Shown here: positions 17,784 to 26,323 of the stretch, one piece after another | Numbering within the stretch: the first letter of the stretch is position 1 | Layout of the letters: each line of letters begins with the position of its first letter | Assembly: GCA_012031785.1 (NCBI GenBank) | Contig: JAAUTG010000006.1 | Span: forward strand, 1-42,959 | From: Saprospiraceae bacterium | Lineage (GTDB): Bacteria > Bacteroidota > Bacteroidia > Chitinophagales > Saprospiraceae | Direction: 5' to 3' | Length of the DNA stretch: 42,959 nt | Made by a program: the position numbers and the translations under genes | Notes under the pieces: model-generated | Seen by the model: the letters and a program-made list of their open reading frames with translations, nothing else | Databases searched by the model: none | Told to the model about the DNA's origin: nothing

Positions 17784-18607
17784 TTATTTAGACTTTTTAG
17801 ACATCGCAAAGGCTATACCTCCAATAACAAGTATAGCTGCAACCACACCACCGATAATAAACATATTCTTTTTGCTTTTTGCAGCTTCGGGACTACTGTC
17901 GATACTTGAACTAGATTGAATATCTTCAATTTTAGGAGCTTCTGCAACTATATTAGATGCAGTTTCATTATCCATGCCTTTAGGCTTACCAAATTCTTTG
18001 ACAAGTAAACCTACAACTGGAGCAGCAGCAACGATAGCGGCAGCAGCCTCTTCAACACCTGTTGGATAAAAGAAATTGTCGCCAACTACATAAAGTATAT
18101 CATCGTATGTTCCGTCAGCTTTTTGAAATTTCTTTTTCTTAGCTTTAGCAAGTTTGATAGGTTTTTAGAACCGCTTATGACATTTTTTTCAAAAATAGTT
18201 CTATTGCCTCCTAGTTTGTCTTTCCAAAAGTTCTTAATTTTCTCGTATCGCTTTTTAGCCGATTCATCTCCTTTAAGTCCTTTTTCTCTAGCATCGTTAA
18301 ATTCAGAAGCAAAACCAAATACATTTAATTTAAGCAATGTTAGAAATGCTCCTCTAGGCACTACAAGTAAAGCGGTCTTGGCTTTATCTCTTACTTTTCT
18401 AATTACTTTACCTACTTTGGTTTTACCGATTTTGTCAGCTTTCTTTTTAAGCCACTTTTTGAATTTACCTCTAGCCTCCATATATCCGTCAGCCGATATT
18501 GAGCCGTCCATAATTCCATCGACCATCACAACATCGCCATCGGAGTTAGCATATAGATTACCTTCTAAATGCAATAATTCGTCTTTTGGTATAATATCTG
18601 AAAACAT
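17784..18607 (-). CDS. Basic structural-region protein with SADG-ARG site and C-terminal TM (one frameshift)
   Basis: Inserting one A in the A5 run at 18162-18166 merges two frames into 274 residues. The N-terminus is acidic and ends SISADGYMEARG, directly followed by a strongly basic stretch (KFKKWLKKKADKIGKTKVGK). This is the same order (acidic, ADG, ARG, basic) as in the candidate capsid and histone-like proteins. The C-terminal half has an Ala-rich segment (EEAAAAIVAAAPVVGLLV) and a final TM helix (FIIGGVVAAILVIGGIAF) followed by MSKKSK. Probably a virion membrane protein that contacts DNA after cleavage. Confidence 0.65.
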
Positions 18608-18633
18608 AGTTAAAAATTTTAAATTATAAAAAA

Positions 18634-18750
18634 CTAAGCGTCTTTTTTCTTTTTGATTACTTTAGTGTAAACCAAATATCCAACACCTAATATTCCTGCA
18701 ACTACTGCAACCTTACCCAACATTGGTAATGACATCCATTTTTGTTTCAT
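18634..18750 (-). CDS. Very small single-TM protein
   Basis: A 38-residue frame from ATG 18750 to TAG 18634 has one membrane helix (VAVVAGILGVGYLVYT) followed by KVIKKKKDA. It overlaps the end of the upstream gene by 38 bases in another frame and ends 27 bases before the next ATG. The hydrophobic helix with a Lys tail matches the other small membrane proteins of this block. Confidence 0.6.
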   Translation of the reverse strand: MKQKWMSLPMLGKVAVVAGILGVGYLVYTKVIKKKKDA

Positions 18751-18901
18751 CTTTTCTAAATTTTAGTTTGTTTTTAATATAAAAGTTAATTTTTTGTTGA
18801 TATGTACTTGGCATTAATAAATAGATACTCGCTAATGTTAAACTACCCATAGCGATAAACATTGCTGTTTTGTAAGGCTCTTTAATATCGGGTAGTTTCA
18901 T
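18713..18901 (-). CDS. Small single-TM protein
   Basis: Start 18901 (MKLPDIKEPYK) is preferred over the longer frame from 18961, which would overlap the upstream gene. The 62-residue product has one membrane segment (TAMFIAMGSLTLASIYLL) and a basic C-terminal helix (INFYIKNKLKFRKDETK). It sits between the paralogue of the capsid-like protein and another tiny TM protein. Confidence 0.55.
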   Translation of the reverse strand: MKLPDIKEPYKTAMFIAMGSLTLASIYLLMPSTYQQKINFYIKNKLKFRKDETKMDVITNVG

Positions 18902-18915
18902 AATGCAAAAATCTA

Positions 18916-19608
18916 TCAATCTTTTATTGCTTTGTATAGTCCATACAACAACAACGAACAAGATAAACCAATTAAAGTATATTTTAAAAATTTGCTGTTA
19001 TTTTTGTTACCTTCGGCACTATGGAACACATTGTAAGGCACATTGTTAGAGTTTAGAAATGGTTTAGGAATTTGTTTGCCGTTCTTGTCAAATTTTATTT
19101 GAAGCTCTTTTTTCTTAATGTTAGGTAAAATAACTTGTTCAACCTCATAAATGTTGTAGCCCGAATACATATCTGCAATAACTTTTGTATTTTGGTCTTT
19201 AAAATTAGCGTCCAATTTAAACTTTTGCGACTTCGTTCTACGCTTATCTAATCTAATGACTAATATCAAATCGGTTGTAGGCTCTACATCATAAGAGAAA
19301 CGATTCATGCTATCACATTTGATAGGAGGTTTTACTTCTAAGCAGTTAAGTATATTCGCACTTTGATAACTATCAATACGAGGCGTTTTATTGAAAATTT
19401 TACGATTACCTTTTGTATCTCTAAAATCAATAACTAAAGGTTGCTCTAATTGCTGTTTATTGTGAGAAAATACGCTATACCCAACACATTCATATTGTTC
19501 AGAAATAACGCCTTGATTAAATTCGTTAAAGTCTAAAGAACCTGAATCAATCAATAAGTCATCTTCAAACTCGAATGTTTTAGATATTTGAGGGGTATAT
19601 GATGCCAT
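18916..19608 (-). CDS. Capsid-like paralogue with SAEG motif and C-terminal TM
   Basis: The 230-residue protein shares conserved blocks with the proteins at 22309-23416 and 26912-27736: EFNQGVISEQY near 29-39, PRIDSYQ at 76-82, and YDVEPTTDLILVIRLDK at 106-122. After this core come a linker, HSAEG at 196-200 and one membrane segment (YTLIGLSCSLLLYGLY) at the C-terminus. SAEG sits just before the helix, so cleavage there would free the domain from the membrane. It is probably a minor capsid or penton-type protein tied to a membrane. Confidence 0.65.
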   Translation of the reverse strand: MASYTPQISKTFEFEDDLLIDSGSLDFNEFNQGVISEQYECVGYSVFSHNKQQLEQPLVIDFRDTKGNRKIFNKTPRIDSYQSANILNCLEVKPPIKCDSMNRFSYDVEPTTDLILVIRLDKRRTKSQKFKLDANFKDQNTKVIADMYSGYNIYEVEQVILPNIKKKELQIKFDKNGKQIPKPFLNSNNVPYNVFHSAEGNKNNSKFLKYTLIGLSCSLLLYGLYKAIKD

Positions 19609-19609
19609 G

Positions 19610-20410
19610 TTATGCTAATGTTTTAAGTTTTTCGTAAATCCAATTATTTAAACCTTCGTATGTAAACAGTTTTTGATAGTATCTTTTACCGTTCTCGATT
19701 AGTCTGTTAATCTCTTTGCTCGATATTGATACTAATAAATCATGTAACCCTTTCAAATTGTCGCTATGTATCGCAATTCCATAATCTTCAAAGTTTTCGG
19801 GAAGTATAAAATCATCTGAAATATAAACAGGAATTGAACCATACCTCAATGCTTCGCAAATACGATACGATGAGACATTAACACCTCTAGGGCAAAGTGT
19901 AAATATTGAGTTTGCTACTATTGAGTTAAATTCTTGTATGTTTACCTTTTCAAAAGTTACTAAGCAATTGTCATTATTTAGCAAATCAACAATTTCACTT
20001 CTTACTTTATGAGTTTTTGAGCCAACAAAAGAATAAAAATATTTTCTTTGTTCTAATGGTACAAAGCTTTCTGTAATTGGATTATTATTTAAAAGCGGAA
20101 TATGTATTATCTTACAATTATTATTATAATCAAATATATAATCGCTCGATTCATTACTTGTAAATACAATGTTCTTTTTAGGTAAAAAATGAACTCCTTT
20201 TATTCCTGAATAATTATCGGTAACTATAACACATATTTTTTTTGTGTTAATATTTCGATATTTAATAATATAATCAGAATATATATTAGAATCAAATTTA
20301 ATATGATTAGGAAGTATAGAAGAAATATCATAATCAAAAAATTCAAAGCGATTGCTTATCATATTTTTTTTATGATTTTCTTTAAAGTAACTATCGAATT
20401 TTTTAATCAT
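19610..20410 (-). CDS. Exostosin/GT47-like glycosyltransferase
   Basis: This 266-residue protein shows the exostosin (GT47) pattern: YFYSFVGSKTHKVRSEIV near 125-141, SIFTLCPRGVNVSSYRICEAL at 168-188 given in parts as LCPRG and YRICEAL, then GSIPVYISDDFILP. The Glu of the R-x-C-E-A segment and the GSIPV loop bind the nucleotide sugar in the family. It lies 9 bases after the spike gene and 2 bases before a capsid-like gene, so virion-protein glycosylation is the most direct reading. It lacks a signal peptide and acts in the cytoplasm. Its base composition is as AT-rich as its neighbours. Confidence 0.75.
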   Translation of the reverse strand: MIKKFDSYFKENHKKNMISNRFEFFDYDISSILPNHIKFDSNIYSDYIIKYRNINTKKICVIVTDNYSGIKGVHFLPKKNIVFTSNESSDYIFDYNNNCKIIHIPLLNNNPITESFVPLEQRKYFYSFVGSKTHKVRSEIVDLLNNDNCLVTFEKVNIQEFNSIVANSIFTLCPRGVNVSSYRICEALRYGSIPVYISDDFILPENFEDYGIAIHSDNLKGLHDLLVSISSKEINRLIENGKRYYQKLFTYEGLNNWIYEKLKTLA

Positions 20411-20418
20411 AATTTTAA

Positions 20419-22290
20419 CTATAATTGATATTTGAATATTTTACCTCCAAAACCACTAATAAAACCATGAGTGCTACTTGCCATAGAAATCCATGTTGTT
20501 ACATCGCCTCCATTGTCAAACTCCTGTGGCTCAAAATTGTCAAACACCTCAAAGTGTCTGAATACCTCTCCTAGAGATGTAGATGAATGCCCTGTAATAG
20601 CATCAGTAAAGAAAATACCTGTTGTAGCACCGCTAGAAGAAAAATCTAAGAAAGTGCGATTTACTCCTAAATTAGATGAATATCCTATTAAATCTAAGCC
20701 TGTTGTATAGTATAAATCCGAACCAACGACAGAAACTTGTTTTGTTCCTGCATCGCCATTGTAAGGTAAATAAGTAATAGCATTACCATTTAGACTAAAT
20801 CCAATAAATGAACTATGTCCATCGACTTCCTGTCCATAAAATAACGCTTCGGTTGCACTTATTGGCACGATGTCGTTAATAGTATAAAAGAAATATAAAC
20901 TTTCAGGAAAAAAGAAAGTTATATTTACCCACGTAGCACCCCCATCTGTTGTTTTGAATATTGCATCATCGCCATAATTAGTAATCCCTCCAAACCAACC
21001 ATTATTTGAATCGTAAAATGCAATATCGTTAGGTCTATATCCAAATAGCCAAGTAGGGTCTAAAGTAACAGTTTGTTGTACCCAAGTGCTACCTCCATTT
21101 ATTGTTTTTAATATAATTGGTACATTTACGCCCAAATTATTAAAATACCCACAAACCCAACCTTCGTTTGCGCTAGTAAAATGCACCCCCGAATAATTAC
21201 CTACGACTGGCAATGTTGAAGCTGCCCATGTATCGCCTCCGTTTGTTGATTTTAAGAATATAGAATTATCACAAACCGCAAAACTGTTTGACGTGTCTAA
21301 TGCGAATATCTTATTAATATTTTGTGCAGTATTCGATGTTTTCTCTACCCAATGGTAAACCATTATTACGGCATTATTTGAAGTTGCATCAGGAGTAATT
21401 CCATCAGACGCAACGCAATGATAAGAGGCTGCATCAGCATTTTTAATGTTGCCAATTGTAAAAGTATTGCTATTTGTGCCGACTGGCGTAACACCTTTAT
21501 ACCATTGGTAATTAACCGAACTAGAATAAGTACCTGCAACCGCTACCGATAATGTTAAATCTTCTGCATCGTGTTTATTTTGTGTCAAAGGCTGCGTTGT
21601 GAAATAAAGAGGTATTGCAGTTACATTTAAAGCTACACTATTTGAATAAAGCGGTGTTGACGGATATAGTGGATTATTAATAGCGCATCTTATCGTACTG
21701 CCGTCATAAGAGTACGGAGATGTCAAAGTAAGAGTAGTTGCATTTTCGCCAACTATATCAATTCCATTACGCTGCCATTGATAAGTGATATTAGGTGTTC
21801 CACTTGCTGCAATTGTAAATATTGCATCCGAACCATCATCAACCGTTTGCGGTAAAGGCTGTGTAGTTATAGTTAGAATAGCATTAACAGTCAATGAAAC
21901 CGTATCTGTTTGAATACTGGTTATACTATTGGAAACCTCACAATAAATATTGCTCCCATTATAACTATATGGACTTGTTAAATTTAATGTATTAGATGTT
22001 TGTCCAACAATAGGACTGCCATTTCTATACCATTGATACGAAATAGGTGTTAATCCTGTTGCAGTTACAGAAAAATTCGCAACATTTCCATCGTCTACAA
22101 TTTGCGCTATTGGTTGTAGTGTTATTTGCAAAGCTATATTTACATTCAAATTAACCTCATCGGATGTAACGTTACCATACGCATTTGTAATAACACACCG
22201 TATCTTTTTGCCATTATCAGACAACTGCCTATTAAGCAATGATAAATTTGCGCTTGTTTCTCCTACAATATTTTCCCAACCTACTGCCAT
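20419..22290 (-). CDS. Spike-like protein: Ig-like repeats plus beta-propeller
   Basis: Of 623 residues, 1-50 are the second half of an Ig-like domain whose first half is encoded at the end of the upstream gene. Three full Ig-like repeats follow (about 51-312), each with ISYQWYRNG- or ITYQWQRNG-type strands. The C-terminal 310 residues carry repeated Asp-box-like GGDTWAAS, GGSTWVQQT and GGATWVNIT blocks, as in sialidase/Ycf48-type beta-propellers. Such propellers often bind glycans; sialidase catalytic residues are not evident. It is likely a surface spike. It is in the same reading frame as the upstream gene, seven codons after that gene's TAA. Confidence 0.7.
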   Translation of the reverse strand: MAVGWENIVGETSANLSLLNRQLSDNGKKIRCVITNAYGNVTSDEVNLNVNIALQITLQPIAQIVDDGNVANFSVTATGLTPISYQWYRNGSPIVGQTSNTLNLTSPYSYNGSNIYCEVSNSITSIQTDTVSLTVNAILTITTQPLPQTVDDGSDAIFTIAASGTPNITYQWQRNGIDIVGENATTLTLTSPYSYDGSTIRCAINNPLYPSTPLYSNSVALNVTAIPLYFTTQPLTQNKHDAEDLTLSVAVAGTYSSSVNYQWYKGVTPVGTNSNTFTIGNIKNADAASYHCVASDGITPDATSNNAVIMVYHWVEKTSNTAQNINKIFALDTSNSFAVCDNSIFLKSTNGGDTWAASTLPVVGNYSGVHFTSANEGWVCGYFNNLGVNVPIILKTINGGSTWVQQTVTLDPTWLFGYRPNDIAFYDSNNGWFGGITNYGDDAIFKTTDGGATWVNITFFFPESLYFFYTINDIVPISATEALFYGQEVDGHSSFIGFSLNGNAITYLPYNGDAGTKQVSVVGSDLYYTTGLDLIGYSSNLGVNRTFLDFSSSGATTGIFFTDAITGHSSTSLGEVFRHFEVFDNFEPQEFDNGGDVTTWISMASSTHGFISGFGGKIFKYQL

Positions 22291-22308
22291 GATTAAATTG
22301 TTAAATTG

Positions 22309-23416
22309 TTAAATTAGTTCTTGCCATTGATAAGACAAAGGTTCTGTTCCACTCGCTATAACACTAAAGTTAGCGTCTTGCGTTTCATATATTGTTACAC
22401 CGATAGGTTGTTGTATTATTGAAGGTGGTGCATTATCATCAAAATCTAACAAAGAAACAACATTGATACGAGAAAAGAAATTATATATATTATTATTCGT
22501 ATTAGCCTTTATGGTAACTTTTGCAAATCCCATATTTGTAAGCTCAATAGCCAAATCTTCTCTAGTTATACCGCCAACTCCTACTGTATATGTTTGTATA
22601 ACTCCGTTTACTGTTATATTAAATTCTGTACCTTGTGCATACGTTGCAGAATATGGAATTGTGAATTTATAGTTATTATATACTCGATTTACCCTATTGA
22701 ATAAGTTCAAATGCTTCGGCTCTGTTGATAAATTGGATATTTTCATTTGGAACTCGATAATATGAGGGTCTGGCTTACATACTATCGGAGGCATTTGTAA
22801 TTCGGGCTTTGGCAAAGGAGCTAAATCGAACGCATTAATAGGCTCGACTGGCTTCATTTCATCACACATCGGTTTATCTTTTGAATTATCTGTCGGCATT
22901 AGTTCGTCCAACAATTCCGCTACAATAGGCACTGTTTTGTCTTTGTAGTTTGTGTGCATCTTTGCAATTTCCGTCTTTGTATTGTATTTATCCAAATCAA
23001 AATAAAGTCTAACCTCTGTATTTGGCTCTACTCTATATTTCAAAGTATTCAATCCATCAAAAACAACGTGAGGTATTGAAACATTATCAATAACAGACGC
23101 TATTTGGTCGCTCATTAATCGAGGTGTCAAAAGAACATTGCTTTCGTTACCTTGAATACCTCTGAACAATATAGTAAATTGCGATTCTAACTGCAATTCA
23201 TTAATAGAGGATATACTAATACATTTCAAAGAGTAATTTTCACTACTTAATCCTTTGTTAAATTCGTGCACAGATAAACCAAATGTTCTTACTTCTAATT
23301 CGGGATCACTATATAAATTAGTGATTTTGAAAAAATAAAATATCCTTACTCTCGGTTAAAGATTTGTTTTTTACAACTACTTGCTGTGTTATTATATTTC
23401 GTTTTAGCTCCTTCAT
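22309..23416 (-). CDS. Capsid-like paralogue with partial Ig domain (one frameshift)
   Basis: Removing one base from the run at 23330-23335 gives a start at 23416 (MKELKRNIITQQVVV) and about 368 residues. The core matches the other two paralogues: HEFNKGLSSENYSLKCISI, TPRLMSDQIASVIDN and LKYRVEPNTEVRLYFDLDK. A Pro-rich linker follows, then a second beta domain (IEFQMKISNLSTEPKHLNLF, PYSATYAQGTEFNITVNG). The last 40 residues start an Ig-like domain (QQPIGVTIYETQDANFSVIA) and stop right after SYQWQ. This layout, capsid-type core plus projecting Ig domain, fits a vertex or spike-base protein. Confidence 0.65.
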
Positions 23417-23460
23417 GTAATGCTACATTATTTGAATTGTAAAAATACATCTTTAAATTG

Positions 23461-24225
23461 TTATTTCAAATTGTCGAACTTCATAATATAATCGGACATT
23501 TGCTTAATTCTATTTCGATTACCTTTGGTATCGGCATTATAAAAAACATTTGAAAAAACGTTAATCAATTCAATTCTCGGATAACCTAATCCCAAATATA
23601 TACGTGCTGCATTTAGGTCAGCTTCAACCTCGTCAGAGGCGTTTCTATTTTGATATACGTGCGAAAACTCATGTAACAATATGCCCATTCTGCCTGGTAT
23701 CGTATATCGTTTAAATGTACTTCTTGAAACTTCAATAATTCCATTTATTACATTTATTCGTGCAGGTGTTGATAAATGTCTACCATTATTATCAATAATA
23801 TCATCCAAATATTTAATTACAAATTTACCATTATCCGAAACATACGTTCCTGAACTTAAATATCCTGCCTTTAAAGAAAACTCTTGCGCTAATTTTACGA
23901 ATGATACAACATCAGGATTCTGCAATCCAATTACGTTTAAATTAGTTTTAAGTGGCAATGTTTTTTTTGAAACAACCCTTATTCCTTCTGAACTTTTGCT
24001 CTTTGAATTGATATTATATATTTCAAATCGCACCTTTCGAGGGCTTTGTGGCATTTTAATTAAAAACTCCTCTAGCCCTTTTACCGTATTCCAACGCTTT
24101 GTGTAAACTGCAAAATCTTTAGAATCATCTTTTGCAATGATACCAACTTTTATAGGCTTTTTTGTTTTAATTACCAATTTATATTCTAATGGTAAATGTA
24201 GCGGACTGTGCGAAAATGTTATCAT
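23461..24225 (-). CDS. Zinc metalloprotease (HEFSH), candidate maturation protease
   Basis: The 254-residue protein has a zincin motif LLHEFSHVYQ (His185, Glu186, His189) and a downstream EVEAD (199-203) that can supply the third ligand, as in gluzincin-like families. The N-terminal 110 residues form a beta-rich domain (YKLVIKTKKPIKVGIIAK, KVRFEIYNI). It has no signal peptide, so it acts in the cell or in the particle. It is the first gene after the terminator at 24243-24280 and lies directly upstream of two capsid-like paralogues, several proteins with SAxG/ARG sites and the spike. A role in cleaving those proteins is an inference from position. Confidence 0.65.
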   Translation of the reverse strand: MITFSHSPLHLPLEYKLVIKTKKPIKVGIIAKDDSKDFAVYTKRWNTVKGLEEFLIKMPQSPRKVRFEIYNINSKSKSSEGIRVVSKKTLPLKTNLNVIGLQNPDVVSFVKLAQEFSLKAGYLSSGTYVSDNGKFVIKYLDDIIDNNGRHLSTPARINVINGIIEVSRSTFKRYTIPGRMGILLHEFSHVYQNRNASDEVEADLNAARIYLGLGYPRIELINVFSNVFYNADTKGNRNRIKQMSDYIMKFDNLK

Positions 24226-24242
24226 AATTTTTGTGTATTTTT

Positions 24243-24280
24243 ATATAAAAAAAGCGATTAAAATTATCTAATCGCTTTTT
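24243..24280 (-). terminator. Bidirectional terminator hairpin
   Basis: AAAAAGCGATTA (24249-24260) pairs perfectly with TAATCGCTTTTT (24269-24280) over an 8-base loop. The minus-strand transcript continues into a T-rich run. It separates the gene ending at 24299 from the metalloprotease gene starting at 24225. Confidence 0.85.
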
Positions 24281-24298
24281 CAACTTAGTGCATTTTAA

Positions 24299-24535
24299 TT
24301 ATATGCGAGAACCTTTTGCATCAGTTCTTTTTACGTGATATTCTTTATAAGTTTTACCACTAGCACTTTTTCTTTTACCCACAGGTTTTGCTTTTTTCTT
24401 ATAATCTCTTATAAGCTCGTCTTTTGTAACGCCCATTGAAGTAAGTAATTTTAACCTAGCCATTGGCGTTGTTTTAATTATATTTTTGAGAATAGCTTGT
24501 TCTGATAATGCCTTTTTAGTTACTTTAGTTTTCAT
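24299..24535 (-). CDS. Small basic protein with SASG motif
   Basis: The 78-residue product is highly basic: KVTKKALSEQAI, DYKKKAKPVGKRKSASGKTYK, and a C-terminal VKRTDAKGSRI. It has no membrane segment and carries the SASG form of the recurring motif at about 58-61. It might bind nucleic acid or the inner face of a capsid. It is the last gene before the terminator. Confidence 0.55.
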   Translation of the reverse strand: MKTKVTKKALSEQAILKNIIKTTPMARLKLLTSMGVTKDELIRDYKKKAKPVGKRKSASGKTYKEYHVKRTDAKGSRI

Positions 24536-24549
24536 TTTTTTACTTTTTT

Positions 24550-24747
24550 TTATACAGGTTGTTTTGCTTTAAATATCTTTACAGCTACAAATGCACCGAT
24601 TAAACCAACCGTTGACGCAATTGCAATGTTTTTCCAATCTATATCTATTTTTGTTCTAGTATAAATTGCAGTACCAATTACACTTGCAGAAACAGCCACA
24701 GCCAAAGAGGTTAAAGCAACTCCTGCAATTTTTAAATTTGGATTCAT
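24550..24747 (-). CDS. Small two-TM protein
   Basis: Start 24747 (MNPNLKIAGVAL) is preferred over the frame from 24786, which would only add a hydrophobic leader. The 65 residues contain two membrane segments (VALTSLAVAVSASVIGTAI and IAIASTVGLIGAFVAVKIF) around a charged loop (RTKIDIDW). It is part of the series of tiny membrane proteins in the structural region. Confidence 0.55.
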   Translation of the reverse strand: MNPNLKIAGVALTSLAVAVSASVIGTAIYTRTKIDIDWKNIAIASTVGLIGAFVAVKIFKAKQPV

Positions 24748-24819
24748 AGTATATTTTTTTAAGGTAATTTTTGCAAATAGAATCAATCACTTAACTCTAC
24801 TTGCGATATTTACGATTAT

Positions 24820-25094
24820 TTATTTCTTTTTCATAAAGAAATAAATCCCACTCCGATACCGATAATTAAGGTTGCGCCCAATCCGTAAGCTATCATAGGT
24901 TTCATGCCTAAAATAGTGTCAGAATCCATACTTAAAGGAGCGACAGGTTCAGATGCTATTGGTTGAACAACAGGCTGCGGTTTTGGCTTTTGTTGCAACT
25001 TCTTATTTACAGCACTTATACCCTTTTTTGCAACATTTTTAAGTAGCTTTTTGAAAGCACCGTTTGCATTTGCATTTTCATTTTCAAAACTCAT
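24820..25094 (-). CDS. Small C-terminal TM protein with NANG motif (one frameshift)
   Basis: The open frame ends at 24831 with GVGFISL. Adding one T near 24835-24837 gives GVGFISFMKKKK and a stop at 24820, the usual helix-plus-Lys ending of this protein group, for 91 residues. The N-terminus is short and acidic (MSFENENANANG) and is followed directly by the basic AFKKLLKNVAKKG, an acidic-NANG-basic order like that in the larger proteins. The single helix is MIAYGLGATLIIGIGVGF. Confidence 0.6.
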
Positions 25095-25118
25095 AGCGTC
25101 TGAATTTTAATTGTTTGT

Positions 25119-25324
25119 TTATACTTTGTTTTTTTGTAATTCTTTGTTGTTAGCCCATGTTACAAAATCCATTTTTGACGAGTTCGTGGACTACTGTTTA
25201 ACTCTGAAAACTCTTGTTTCAATTCGTGAATCCATTCAGTAAAATTTATACCTTGTTGATACTCATCAGAATTTTGGTACAACTGGTTAATACTTAGAAA
25301 ACGAGAATCTAAAGACTTATTCAT
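25119..25324 (-). CDS. Small soluble protein (one frameshift)
   Basis: From ATG 25324 the frame runs 55 codons to TAA at 25160. Inserting one A in the A5 run at 25172-25176 changes the end to QKMDFVTWANNKELQKNKV and extends it to 25119, 68 residues. It is rich in Gln, Ser and Asn, has no membrane segment, and fills the gap between two small TM genes. Function unknown. Confidence 0.5.
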
Positions 25325-25330
25325 AATATT

Positions 25331-25663
25331 TTATTTATTTTGTTTAATATCATTTTGCTTTGAAACAATTTTGCTATATGCAAAACCTCCAACGCTACCT
25401 ACTGAAACACCTATTATAGCAGAACCTAATATGTTTTTCTTAAAATACATAGCCATACCTGCAAATATTACAGCTCCGATTATACCGCCTCTAACTATAA
25501 ACGTATTTTTTTTTACAAGATTAATACCAAAGCCTCCGCTTCTTAAATTATTAATCTTGTCAATAAGTTTACGGTTGACACTCCCTTTAGGTGCTTTGTA
25601 AGAAGCTACTATTTGAGCGTCTTCGATATTGTTAGCGTCTGCAAAATATAATGAACCGTACAT
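25331..25663 (-). CDS. Small two-TM protein
   Basis: The 110-residue protein has a basic amphipathic N-terminal half (APKGSVNRKLIDKINNLRSG) and two membrane segments (GGIIGAVIFAGMAMYF and ILGSAIIGVSVGSVGGFAY) joined by a short Lys turn. Its C-terminus is basic. It sits in a tight row of membrane proteins. No family recognised. Confidence 0.6.
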   Translation of the reverse strand: MYGSLYFADANNIEDAQIVASYKAPKGSVNRKLIDKINNLRSGGFGINLVKKNTFIVRGGIIGAVIFAGMAMYFKKNILGSAIIGVSVGSVGGFAYSKIVSKQNDIKQNK

Positions 25664-25683
25664 ACTTTAATAAAATATAAATG

Positions 25684-26295
25684 TTATTCAATGTCAAAAT
25701 CGCTATTATCGCCATTTACAGGTGCATTGCTCATGTTCGACATTGGTAAGCTACTATCCATATATGCCGACTTTCTCAATTTAACAATATAGATTATAAG
25801 ACCTGTGATTATACTTGCAGCAGCAACTCCTATAATCATAAATTTCATATTATTGCTAAGTCCCTTTTTGCCCTTCTCCATCTTGCTTTCAGCAATGCTA
25901 ATCCTTTTATTAAGTTCTTTAGGCAAAATGCCCGAACCGTCAGATGCAACACTAACGATTGATGTCGATAACAGCGAATCATCGGAAACGGACAATGTTT
26001 TACCTTCGGCATTTGAAACTAATTGTTTGTTCGTTTTATAAATAAGCCCTTTCAAAGTCTTTACGAAATTAGGGTTTTGCTTAATAAGCATTAGGCAAAG
26101 CTCCGTAATCCTTTGATTGTTGTCGTTGTGCGTAGCGTTTATTCCTTCATTCCTAAGCAATATAACCACTTCCCTTTTATTGGTTACGATAACACGAGCC
26201 AACTCGTCTATGACTATTTCATTCATCATAAACTTATCTTTAAAAGCAGATGCCGACTTAAAATTGTCAAAAAAATCGTGTTGTGCGTATATCAT
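25684..26295 (-). CDS. Single-TM structural-region protein with NAEG/ASDG motifs
   Basis: The 203-residue product has a soluble helical N-terminal domain (MNEIVIDELARVIVTNKREV, RITELCLMLIKQNPNFV), then the motifs SNAEG and ASDG in a Ser-rich linker (about 93-124), then one membrane segment (MKFMIIGVAAASIITGLIIYI) and an acidic tail (NGDNSDFDIE). The motifs lie between soluble domain and helix, so cleavage would release the domain from the membrane, as proposed for the protein at 18916-19608. Confidence 0.6.
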   Translation of the reverse strand: MIYAQHDFFDNFKSASAFKDKFMMNEIVIDELARVIVTNKREVVILLRNEGINATHNDNNQRITELCLMLIKQNPNFVKTLKGLIYKTNKQLVSNAEGKTLSVSDDSLLSTSIVSVASDGSGILPKELNKRISIAESKMEKGKKGLSNNMKFMIIGVAAASIITGLIIYIVKLRKSAYMDSSLPMSNMSNAPVNGDNSDFDIE

Positions 26296-26323
26296 GGTTG
26301 TTTATTTTTTTTAAAAAAGAAAT

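Noticed and set aside
20419-23416. Stop-codon reassignment (TAA read as an amino acid)
   Set aside because: TAA ends many clear genes here at sensible places, so the code is standard. The single in-frame TAA in the Ig domain is a local event.
23357-23458. Short minus-strand frame starting MYFYNSNNVAL
   Set aside because: It overlaps in another frame the corrected N-terminus of the capsid-like gene starting at 23416, which aligns with the gene's conserved body.
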